DNA of 64,000 bases from Gracilaria gracilis (lineage: Eukaryota > Rhodophyta > Florideophyceae > Gracilariales > Gracilariaceae), in NCBI GenBank assembly GCA_030374805.1, contig JARGSG010000066.1, positions 186,001-250,000 of the forward strand. The letters run 5' to 3'. A program made the translations under genes and the position numbers. This document shows, piece after piece, positions 27,201 through 35,234 of the stretch (positions within the stretch are counted from its first letter, which is position 1; each line of letters starts with the position of its first letter). The notes under the pieces are model-generated. The model made no database searches, was not told the origin of the DNA, and saw only the letters and a program-made list of their open reading frames with translations.

Positions 27201-30000
27201 GTTGACATTGCGGCGCAAACTACGTGACAAGAAGAAAAGGTGGGAGAGCAAGGACACAGTACGGGAGGATATAGAAAAGCTAACCAAGCTGGAGAGAACG
27301 GCATGGGAAGAGGCAACAATTGAGTTGGCCCGTGCTAGCGAGGAACGCCCAGATTTTACTGATCTTGAACGTCTTTCTGGGGAGAAGGCATCCATAGGAT
27401 TCTACGCCTCAGGTCACCCCCTTGAGGACCTAAAGGAAGTTGCGAAGTTTCTTGGATGTACACGAGTCGATTTCGTTGTCGGAGAAGTGGCCGACACTAG
27501 TTATGAGTTAAGCGGATCGGAGAGGCCGGAGTCAACCGCTCCTACTCTTCCAAATGGCGCCCAGGTTATGATCTTGTCTTGTGTGACTGAACTAAAGAAG
27601 GTGACAACTGCAAAGGGAAAGAAAATGGCTAGATGGATGATTGAAGATTCGACAAGTCGTGTGGCTGGGGTTGTGTTTCCGGGCCAATACGAATTGGTCG
27701 AACAAACGATACACCGCTCTTTGAGTACGGAGGACTTGAGCAACCCAGAGGCGGACAGCGATGAATCAGATGCACAACATGTAGTTCAAGAAGATGCCAG
27801 AGTGGTTGTATGGGGGAAAATAGACAGAGAATCGTCTGGTACAGTTCAAGTGATCGTTGATGACGTACAACGAGTTGAGGACGTCCGCGCCATCGTCGTA
27901 ACAGCGAGACATAGTTCGACGCGATCGAAAGCTGAACGTTTAGATGTTCTCAGGAGCATTGCCAAAGATGTTCTAGGAGAAAGATATCGTGGAGAGGATA
28001 TAAATGACATTCATACCAAAAGGCGAAGATGGATTAAATCTAAACCCCTGCACGAAAAGAATCGCGTGCCCCTTCTGCTTCGCTTTCTTGATGAAGATGG
28101 TAACACAGTATCGACAACAAATGTTGGGAACGAATTTCGATTCCCATCGAAAAGCGAAGCACTTGTCGCTGAGCTGCAACGAGGAACAGGGGCGGAATGT
28201 GTGGAGATCTCGGTGTCCGATAATTTAGCAGATATTACTGGCAGTTTCATGCTAAGTTTCGATGATGTGGATGATCGGAATGAGATGAACACTATGCGTC
28301 AACATAGAGCTACAACTGCAGAGAGTGCCATACCTCATAGTATACAGGAACCTCGAGAGGAGGTTTCCGATGAAGAGTTCGTACGAGTACCCAGAGAATG
28401 TAGCAGCGACCAAATTGATGATCATTCCCCGCCCCAAATGGAAGAGTTTTATGGATCTTCATTAAGTGTTCAGGATACTTCCGCAACCACAATTCCTATG
28501 GACAAGGAGACACAAGAACTTGCGAGTGCGATGAGGCAATCACCGGAAACTGTGATTAGTACGAGAGTCCAAGGGTGTGAGCGCCCAATTCATTCATGCA
28601 GCGAGGCTGACATGGGATGGAGTAGTAACAAAAGAAAGGCAGTGATCAACAGTATGAAGTGGATTTCGAAGCGCGACACCTTTGCCGAACAGGTTTTCTG
28701 CGCCGGACCACGAATGAACGACTTTGCTCCTTCAGATTCTTTCCTACGATACAGTGACGAGGCAAGGTCTTCTCTTCTTACTGCCCCACGCGAGGATGAG
28801 CAAGTTCGAGCCCAACTTGAAGCAAACTTGTATACTACTACTCTCGATTCGCAGGTGCAGCATCTTGCCGAAGCACGACCGAAGATTGACAGCGAAAGCT
28901 TCAGCGCTTTGAAACAGGATTCAGTAGAGGAGCAAGAACGATCTGAATTCGAAGCGAATGCTCAGTCACATCGTTTCTCTGATGATAGCGAACGACCAGA
29001 TACCAGTACTAATTCCATCGGTCAAAGCTTGTTATTCACACACTCGCAAGAGTCGTATGAATCTGCACCCGTGCATCACCTGGATTTAGATATCATGGAG
29101 GGAGTGCTAGTCGATTTTGACTCTTTCGGATTTGAAGGTCTGTTAGACGCAGTCTGCTTGTTTGCGGGTGACGTAGCTCGTCATCACTCGGGATGCGAAT
29201 GCGTTGTTGCTGGAATTACTGGCATATCCGCTTTGAAACTCGTGGAGAAGAATGTGATGTTGAGGGTAACTGGGAAGCTGTCATTCGTAGAAGAGAGAAG
29301 TATGTACGTACTAATCGATGTACGGGAAACTGAACCAACTGGCGGACGAAAGCGAGTTAGGTCTTTCGGCCCGATAGTCGTTGTGCTGTTTTCAAGGGAG
29401 AAGCAGGAGCCCCTAAATATATCCACTAAGAAACTTCAGAAACTTGTTGGGTCGACTTCGAAGTGTTTGGATAGGGCAGTTAAAGATGTCTCCAATCCAT
29501 GTAACAGACGAGAGCAGCAAAACGTTGTTGTATCGCAGCAGTCTAAGAATCGTTCTACAAAGCATGTTTTGGCTGCTAACGTTGAAGGAAGTCATGAAAC
29601 CCATGCTGATGGAGGACAAATTTTAAGTTCGATGCACCGAATGGCATTAGTATGCGTTGCCAGGGCTTTCGAAGTTGCAGATGACAAGCTTCGAGTGGTC
29701 TCAGCGGATTCTATCACTATATCTGACCCTGCGGTGCTCTATGGGAGCATAATGCATCAGTCCATATGCGCTTTGATAGGTCACACATCGTTGAGCATTT
29801 CGAATGTGCAAGTGAAGAGTGTGTTGTCTACTGCAGATGGAACCAAGGTCAACGTTACAGCCAGGTTTCAGGTAGCATACAAAGAAGCGCGTGTTAAGTT
29901 CCCCAAATACACCGCACCCCACGATCCCCCATTGCATGAAAGTCAGGAAATCGCGGATTGTTTTCTGAGCCACTCAAGAAGACTCCTGAGGAGGCTATGA
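24259..30000 (+). CDS. dnaE: DNA polymerase III alpha subunit (DnaE type) with C-terminal hot-dog-like extension
   Basis: This intronless frame encodes 1913 residues; bacterial DnaE has about 1160. Residues 1-50 resemble a plastid transit peptide. The PHP domain starts near 57 (PLHVHSDYS, LTDHG, NDSHF). The palm contains GPGRGSAAGS and the catalytic PDIDTDF (Asp471 and Asp473). The fingers contain LYRPGPLDAG and YQEQIMRIARDLAGYSLGQA. A helix-hairpin-helix region and an OB fold (about 1100-1150) follow. FAEYCFNKSHSTAY at about 825 is cyanobacterial in character. Beyond about 1325 comes an acidic linker, and residues about 1466-1913 resemble a double hot-dog thioesterase of the ACOT9 type. The ATG at 24259 is the first in frame. 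It is likely the plastid replicase, acting with a DnaB-type helicase; targeting is inferred. It is convergent with LigA. Confidence 0.95.
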   Translation: MGLRCLAFLAPLPLTPRSSSASHCEPRVVRFPRKTIVAGLQPSAESVSIDVLPANQYVPLHVHSDYSLLDGASQLPTLVARAAELDVPALALTDHGVLYGAVQLVRACADTEVKPIIGNEMYIVNDIPDGQPNGKGPKRYHLIVLAKNDIGYRNLVKLTTLAHLEGVVGKGIFARPCINKAQLYQYREGLIVSSACLGGEIAQAILNDDIDSARTVASWFRDVFGDDFYLEIQDHGSEEDKKVNPVMIQLSKELSIKVIATNDSHFTSCLDAEAHDALICIQTGKQLSDENRLRYSGTEFFKSIDEMRQCFVDHLPLNAVDEALYNTLQVADKVESYNLFGATRIPDFPIPKKFGSSHDDYLCHVARLGLQERLKARTKSGLIPSGSERTYIERLDLELDMIRRMGFSSYFLVVWDYIQFARTHNIPVGPGRGSAAGSLVAFSLRITDVDPIPFNLLFERFLNIERKSMPDIDTDFSVGGREKVIAYVTERYGQSRVAQIITFNRLTSKAVLKDVARVHNVPYGEADRLAKLIPVSRGKPATLKNLLSRKPSSKDFKKAVESHPEYREWLDKAQRIEGTNKTFGIHAAGVVISANPLTDIVPLTKAKHGETITQYAMEDVESVGLLKMDFLGLKNLTVIEKALEFINQGRREQGIDQDLDFSVDALPLDDENTYRLLSEGELDGIFQLDASSGMRSIVRELRPTSLEDISSILALYRPGPLDAGLIPKFIGRKHGLEPIEYDHPLLEPILKETYGIMVYQEQIMRIARDLAGYSLGQADILRRAMGKKKLKDMEKERPRFVKGAGERGISEGVSEKLFDMMVKFAEYCFNKSHSTAYAYLTYQTAFLKANYPVEYSASLLTSNMQKSEKLVRYLADARLLGVRILPPSVNTSGLGFTVHRQDGTSVVRFGFEAVKTVGSSVSQALINERDTGGPFRSIVDLINRVDLRVLNKRAIAALIQAGAFDELHSNRRVLLEEFEVLLTLRRKLRDKKKRWESKDTVREDIEKLTKLERTAWEEATIELARASEERPDFTDLERLSGEKASIGFYASGHPLEDLKEVAKFLGCTRVDFVVGEVADTSYELSGSERPESTAPTLPNGAQVMILSCVTELKKVTTAKGKKMARWMIEDSTSRVAGVVFPGQYELVEQTIHRSLSTEDLSNPEADSDESDAQHVVQEDARVVVWGKIDRESSGTVQVIVDDVQRVEDVRAIVVTARHSSTRSKAERLDVLRSIAKDVLGERYRGEDINDIHTKRRRWIKSKPLHEKNRVPLLLRFLDEDGNTVSTTNVGNEFRFPSKSEALVAELQRGTGAECVEISVSDNLADITGSFMLSFDDVDDRNEMNTMRQHRATTAESAIPHSIQEPREEVSDEEFVRVPRECSSDQIDDHSPPQMEEFYGSSLSVQDTSATTIPMDKETQELASAMRQSPETVISTRVQGCERPIHSCSEADMGWSSNKRKAVINSMKWISKRDTFAEQVFCAGPRMNDFAPSDSFLRYSDEARSSLLTAPREDEQVRAQLEANLYTTTLDSQVQHLAEARPKIDSESFSALKQDSVEEQERSEFEANAQSHRFSDDSERPDTSTNSIGQSLLFTHSQESYESAPVHHLDLDIMEGVLVDFDSFGFEGLLDAVCLFAGDVARHHSGCECVVAGITGISALKLVEKNVMLRVTGKLSFVEERSMYVLIDVRETEPTGGRKRVRSFGPIVVVLFSREKQEPLNISTKKLQKLVGSTSKCLDRAVKDVSNPCNRREQQNVVVSQQSKNRSTKHVLAANVEGSHETHADGGQILSSMHRMALVCVARAFEVADDKLRVVSADSITISDPAVLYGSIMHQSICALIGHTSLSISNVQVKSVLSTADGTKVNVTARFQVAYKEARVKFPKYTAPHDPPLHESQEIADCFLSHSRRLLRRL

Positions 30001-30128
30001 TATTGCATCGAGGTTTAACTACTGGGAATGATATGAATGATATGCTTTGCATCTCAGGGGTAACCTTTTAGTTCTGCCCTATTTGTAACTGTGTTTTGTC
30101 GAACGAAAATGATAACCTGAAGTACACT

Positions 30129-32834
30129 TTATTCCCTCCTTTTTGTTTTCGTACCGTTCCTGTCATTTGGTTCTAGTGAAAGATGGTCCTGTTCGTCAGG
30201 ACTCACCTGAAACACAGAGAAGAACTCAACTTCTGGAATTATTTGAATGTTCCTTCTCTGTGCCTTGAAAAGTTTCTGACCTGGCTCCAAACCGTAAATG
30301 ACGTAGTCCGTCTTGTGTGTTACCGAGCTCTTGATGAATCCTCCAGACCTTCGGATCCATTTCATCGCCTCTGGGCGGTTGATAGAAACGAACTTCCCAG
30401 TGAAAACGAAATTGCGGTCTGCGATGGTAGCATTTCTGGTACCTCCTACGAGTTCGTCGGGATCGTCATCGACAATCTGGCGCGGCGTTACTAGCACCTC
30501 CATGGCTTTTAGTTCATCGAGAGTTTGCTTTTTTTTTAGATGTTGAAGAAGACCTTCGGCTGTTCTTTCGGCAAAGTTAGGGATCGTCATAAATGTTTCC
30601 ATTGCGTCTTCGCTCTCAGCTGTTTCAATTAGATTTGACAGCGATTCTATCTTCCAAGCAAGGGCCTTCGCACCAGTGCGGCCTACACCAGGGAGTCCTA
30701 ATCCGAGTACAAGTCTTTCAAAGCTTCTAGACGATGCTGCCTCTTGGATATTCTCATACAACTGCGAAGCGCTCTTGAACGCAAAACCGTCTAGATTGAG
30801 AAAATCATCAAGCGTCACTCTGAACAAGTCCGCCAAAAGGACAACGATTCCAGACTCTACAAGCTTCTCGGCTGTCTTCTTGCCGAGACCTCTAATGTCC
30901 ATCGCCTCTCGGCTACAGAAATAAATCAACTTCCCAAGGGTTTGTGATGTACAACTTTCATCATTAGTGCATCCAATGAGAGTAGCCCCAGTTCTTGGGG
31001 CTCGAGCATGCTTAAGATCTGCCCCACAAGACGGACAATGAGAAGGGGCAGTTACTTCCGTTCTGCCTGGATCATCAAGGCGCGTCTCAACTTGAATCAC
31101 TTTAGGGATAACGTCACCACCTCTTTCTATTCGAACCATGTCCCCAATTGCTATCCCCAGCCGCTTAACTTCATCGAAATTGTGAAGAGTTGCTCTCGAC
31201 ATCAAGGCACCTCCAATCCTTACAGGTTCAAGAATGGCTACTGGGGTGATAAGGCCACCTCGTGAAACCTGCATTACCACGTCATTGAGCCTTGTGACCC
31301 TGGATTGAGCAGCGAACTTATATGCGATCGCACCTCTTGGGGCGCGAGCTGTATGGCCAGCCATTTCACGCGCTCGTGATTCGTTAAACTTGAAAACAAT
31401 ACCGTCGACCTCCATGGGTAGTTGAGGTCTTTCTTCTTCAATTTGAATCGCAAAGGCTTCCGCTTCACTTATATCAGCACAAGTTTTGCATCTAGGCATG
31501 TTACCAAAGCCCCATCCAGATAGCTTGGACAACGTCTCGGCATGACTACCAAAAGTGTTAAGAGTTTCGTGTACGACTGCAGTGACTCGACCATCTCCTT
31601 CTGCTTTCTCTTCTTTACGGCTTCTTGTTAAGCACTCATATGCAATGAATCGAAGCCGTCTTTCCTTCCCTTCACGAGGATTCTTGTGCTTCAGGGCACC
31701 AGCAGCCGCATTTCGTGGATTGCTGTATTGCCTTTCAAGAGAATCATTCACTTCATCGAAGTCTTCTCTTGTAATGTACACTTCGCCGCGAACAATCAGA
31801 AAGTCCGGAGCGGTGGTGTCATGAATGTTATTTACAACTCCTCTTCCTACAAGAGATGCTCTAACGTTCTCAATTATGTCATCCCCAACCCTCCCGGTCC
31901 CCCTCGTCAACGCTCGACAAAGCTCCCTGTCTTGATATTCGAGTGATAATGCGACGCCGTCAATCTTCAGCTCGGCGGAAATCTCTGAATGGGCCTCTAA
32001 CGCTCGGTTGACGAAAGCGGTTAAGTCTGCATGTGTGTATGCATTGTCCAAGGAAAGCATTAAAGCGCTATGCCTGCATTGTGCGAAGCGCTTCGCAGTG
32101 ACTGGGACCGTAGCAAAGAATGAGTCTTGAGCGTCAACGTAACCCCTTTCGGCAACTTCGTTTTCGAGAGCAAGCTTTGTTGCGCGGGCGGCTGCTCCAT
32201 GTCCAACTGTTTGACTCGGAGAATCATCGCGAGTGATTTCCGGAAAGCATCTCTCGAGCTCAAGAAGGTGAAGGACAAGTTCATCGTACTCTTGATCTGA
32301 AATGCGAGGCTTCGGGTCGTCTGCATAGTACACTTCATCACAAAGCCGTATCTCCTCGATAAGCTTGTTGTACAAAAACCTAACGTCCTGGTTGAGTCTC
32401 ACCGCTTTGCCGAGAACCTCATATTCAGCTCTTTCAAGCCACTGAGCCCGCAATCTATCAATTATCATGTCACACTCCCCACCAGAAAGAAAGCTAGTGT
32501 ATCGGAAAAGGGCTTCACTCGTTCCTGGCTTTCCACCAATATAGTTCGCTCTTGCTTCACGCTGGGCATCCCCACGTTCAACTGAACCATATGGATAGAT
32601 TCCTGCTCCAGGGCGACTAAGATAGCCTTTTGGAATATCGCGTTGCCTGATAGCCTCGTGGCGGGCTTTTCGCTTTTCGTCGGCACGGATCTTTCTTGCT
32701 CCCACCTTGTCTGTTCCTTCTGGATAGTGCCGAATATCAGCCACTTTTCTGCTTATTGCGCGCACGGTTAAGCGTACGGGTCTTGGGCGTCGTAGCGGAA
32801 GTAATGGACAAGCAAAGGTTGCGAAATGCACCAT
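30129..32834 (-). CDS. ligA: NAD+-dependent DNA ligase LigA, probably plastid-targeted
   Basis: This intronless 901-residue protein exceeds the bacterial length of about 670 by a 150-residue N-terminal extension. The extension begins with a Phe-containing, Arg-rich, acid-free stretch typical of plastid transit peptides. Domain Ia (DEVYYADDPKPRISDQEYD, about 166-184) binds NMN. The adenylation domain holds the nucleophile Lys290 in ELKIDGVALSLEY. OB fold at about 500-590, four-Cys zinc finger (Cys600, 603, 622, 628), helix-hairpin-helix repeats at about 645-770 and a BRCT domain at about 803-880 complete the family order. It seals nicks using NAD+; most eukaryotes use ATP ligases instead. The gene is tail-to-tail with DnaE, 128 bp apart. 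Confidence 0.97.
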   Translation of the reverse strand: MVHFATFACPLLPLRRPRPVRLTVRAISRKVADIRHYPEGTDKVGARKIRADEKRKARHEAIRQRDIPKGYLSRPGAGIYPYGSVERGDAQREARANYIGGKPGTSEALFRYTSFLSGGECDMIIDRLRAQWLERAEYEVLGKAVRLNQDVRFLYNKLIEEIRLCDEVYYADDPKPRISDQEYDELVLHLLELERCFPEITRDDSPSQTVGHGAAARATKLALENEVAERGYVDAQDSFFATVPVTAKRFAQCRHSALMLSLDNAYTHADLTAFVNRALEAHSEISAELKIDGVALSLEYQDRELCRALTRGTGRVGDDIIENVRASLVGRGVVNNIHDTTAPDFLIVRGEVYITREDFDEVNDSLERQYSNPRNAAAGALKHKNPREGKERRLRFIAYECLTRSRKEEKAEGDGRVTAVVHETLNTFGSHAETLSKLSGWGFGNMPRCKTCADISEAEAFAIQIEEERPQLPMEVDGIVFKFNESRAREMAGHTARAPRGAIAYKFAAQSRVTRLNDVVMQVSRGGLITPVAILEPVRIGGALMSRATLHNFDEVKRLGIAIGDMVRIERGGDVIPKVIQVETRLDDPGRTEVTAPSHCPSCGADLKHARAPRTGATLIGCTNDESCTSQTLGKLIYFCSREAMDIRGLGKKTAEKLVESGIVVLLADLFRVTLDDFLNLDGFAFKSASQLYENIQEAASSRSFERLVLGLGLPGVGRTGAKALAWKIESLSNLIETAESEDAMETFMTIPNFAERTAEGLLQHLKKKQTLDELKAMEVLVTPRQIVDDDPDELVGGTRNATIADRNFVFTGKFVSINRPEAMKWIRRSGGFIKSSVTHKTDYVIYGLEPGQKLFKAQRRNIQIIPEVEFFSVFQVSPDEQDHLSLEPNDRNGTKTKRRE

Positions 32835-33201
32835 GGTGAACGGTAGACGACCTTACTTCGTCGCAATGCACGGTCGTGAGAGCACGCAGCTTTTGAGAGG
32901 CTCCAACAACCACAACCTCCTCGAAAAGAACGGAGCTTGAGAGAAATGAACCTTGGTTTGTACTACAACGACCCAGGGTCGTTCTACAAAGCTAAAACGC
33001 TACCCTTTTTATGATACGTAAAAGTACTATCTACACCCCTTTATTTGTCCAGGGCCCTTTACGTTGACCAGGCCAAAACGTGCGAAGTTTTAACGAGAAA
33101 TCCCAAAAGGCCTTCTTCCCTGTCAAAAAGGGCGAGGTTCTCGTGCTTCCCACCACTCTATCTCTCCGACAACCGAAGCTCCCGAGGTCACCTCCGCCAG
33201 C

Positions 33202-33597
33202 GTGCACGCTCAGCAGTTCATCTTAAACGTACACGAAGTGCAGGCGATTCTTCGCGCTCAGATTGAATCGCTCACCAGCGATGTACCACAAGAAAACATA
33301 ACCAGGTTGGGACTAGTCGAGGCCGACCTTGCTTTGCAAAGAATCGCCCATGTTCATCGTGCGCTAGCCCATATCCTGAAATTGTTTGGAGAACCGGTAT
33401 CCGCAGTGCCTACTACAGCGCCCAGTCCCGCATATATGCTTAGCCCCGTTGCAAACACCCCGGTTGGACTTATAGGAGGTATGGCCCCTACCCCGCCTGC
33501 TGCTGGTGCTCCTATCACTATTGCCGTACCAATTCCGGATAACAAGGCTGCTAGTGCTCAACTTTCGATGCAAATTGGGCTGCATGGCGGCGCGTAG
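33202..33597 (+). CDS. possible exon of an unrecognised small protein
   Basis: The frame is open from about 33094 to TAG at 33595 but has no ATG; the listed left edge is only the start of the plausible part. The sequence is amphipathic helical (VQAILRAQIESLTSDV, then LGLVEADLALQRIAHVHRAL), followed by a Pro/Ala/Thr-rich tail. A splice acceptor CCTCCGCCAG just before 33202 suggests an upstream exon, which I could not place. No family is recognised. The spacing to LigA (367 bp, divergent) would fit a shared promoter region. Confidence 0.35.
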   Translation: MHAQQFILNVHEVQAILRAQIESLTSDVPQENITRLGLVEADLALQRIAHVHRALAHILKLFGEPVSAVPTTAPSPAYMLSPVANTPVGLIGGMAPTPPAAGAPITIAVPIPDNKAASAQLSMQIGLHGGA

Positions 33598-34193
33598 GAG
33601 GCGGCGCCCGATCCGCAGGATGCCGATACGATGGAGATATAAGTTACACGGAGCTTTGCTTTGCTTTACGAAACACTAACCACATGTAGGAAAAGTAGCG
33701 AAGGCGCTCAAGTTATCTGAGCAAAGTCAGGCTGACGACGACTCTGTTCTACGGTGTTCTACTTCAAGTACTCCGGCTTGAGCAGCATGCTTTACAGTTT
33801 AAGTCCGTTCTAGAACCCCGTGCCAAGGAGTGCTGCTTGCGGTTTTGATGGTCCACGCTACATATAACGTGTTCTCAAACCGGAGGCTCTACCGCCGAAT
33901 AAACGCCCTTCTGGTACTTACGTCCCCCATGATTCCAATTCATAAGGTGTGAAAATGGAAGGAGCTTCGACGTCGTTCTCGCCGACATCCTGTTGACTCA
34001 GGCGGAGTGGCTCCTTCATTTCGTGAAATGACGTTCCTTTGGTCATCTAGCTCAATGTCATCAAGATCGCTCAAATCAACATCACCATCGTCCGTAACCG
34101 CGTCTGTTGACCGTTCAGTTGACGTAGCATAGCACTGCCCTTCTGATGGGGCGTTGCAGGTTGCTGTTTTGCCGTTTATGTACAAATTCATAC

Positions 34194-34259
<66 letters not shown>

Positions 34260-34858
34260 GCACCTTTTCACTTCGAGTTAGTATGGTTTGGGTGTTAGAT
34301 TTCCATTGTTTCTGAGCAACTTTGAACAGGTTCAAAAACTATACAAAGAGGGCAGCGGACAACTGCATAAATCTCCCATGGTAAGAACGGCGAAGATTCC
34401 TTGACTGCTTCTCATGTAGATACTGGTTCAGTTTCTAATTCGTTAACTGTGAGAATATTGGATCTCGGACAACGCAGAGTTGATCATTCAACGTGGGATA
34501 ATCTCCAAGAAAACATTTTGAATGGCGTTATGCATCCATCCATACGTCTTGCCCATTTCCAAGTTTCCTGGTTTCGAGTAGTGACAGAAACCTGTAGCCG
34601 CGGTTCACCTTTTTGGTACCCAGTATTGCTTGAAATGGCGTAGCTACGCCATTACCGGATACGCCTCACGACCTCGATCAGTTGCATCAAATCCATTCAA
34701 GGTCCTTATGTGCGAAATATATATACAAAGCCTGACATGATTGTTCACTGCTGCATAAGCTTCCTATTGTACCAAAAACTTGCGTGAACGGTTCAGAAAG
34801 CACCTTGGACCATGAGCTCTCCAGATCCGCACGTTAAAAGTTGAACAACTCTTCTTGT
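33598..34858. other. intergenic region with a GA microsatellite
   Basis: Nothing convincing is coded here. A minus-strand frame of 84 codons begins at an ATG at 34191, beside the GA repeat, and has an Asp-rich middle; it could be a terminal exon but has no recognised domain. A plus-strand frame at 34401-34643 is also unrecognised. Confidence 0.4.
34196..34256. repeat. (GA)n microsatellite, about 61 bp
   Basis: An uninterrupted GA dinucleotide run of about 30 units. The length in the assembly may be imprecise. Confidence 0.95.
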
Positions 34859-35233
34859 TTACGCCCCAATAATCTCATATTCTTCTTTCACTTTCCGTTG
34901 AACATCTTCTTCCTTAACTTTCGTGGAAACAGGCTCAACTCTTGAGGCTGGACATGCAGTCATCTGTTCATATTGAGAATCAGCCCCACTGACGTCCCGA
35001 ACGACATCATTTTTGGCGAGCTGAGGCATAGATGCCGGGGGTGTCTGTTTTAGCAATGATGCTCCGTTTGAATGCGTTGATGTTTGGGGAGTTTCGCTGT
35101 GCGTTATCTGACCCTCAGAGCCATGAATAACGTTCTGATCAACTCCGCCTTCACCATGAACTAATGAAGAATTCTGCGCGGAAGACGCTCGTGCAGAGTA
35201 TTCCCTGGTATGGGGGGCTTCAATAGCAGTCAC
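34859..35233 (-). CDS. unrecognised frame following the BTB/BACK gene
   Basis: This frame begins with GTG right after the TAG that ends the upstream protein and lies in a different frame. It encodes about 124 hydrophilic residues rich in Ser, Thr and Gln, ending in a Lys/Glu cluster (VKEEDVQRKVKEEYEI). It may be the true C-terminus of the BTB/BACK protein after a frameshift or an unplaced intron. It has no ATG and no known family, so an independent gene is unlikely. Confidence 0.35.
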   Translation of the reverse strand: MTAIEAPHTREYSARASSAQNSSLVHGEGGVDQNVIHGSEGQITHSETPQTSTHSNGASLLKQTPPASMPQLAKNDVVRDVSGADSQYEQMTACPASRVEPVSTKVKEEDVQRKVKEEYEIIGA

Positions 35234-35234
35234 G

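Noticed and set aside
34196-34256. Possible CRISPR or satellite
   Set aside because: It is a plain dinucleotide run; no spaced repeats typical of CRISPR occur anywhere in the window, and the organism is eukaryotic.
33940-34335. Minus-strand frame with a long Ser-Leu run
   Set aside because: The run is the GA microsatellite read through; only the last 84 codons could be real and they have no family.
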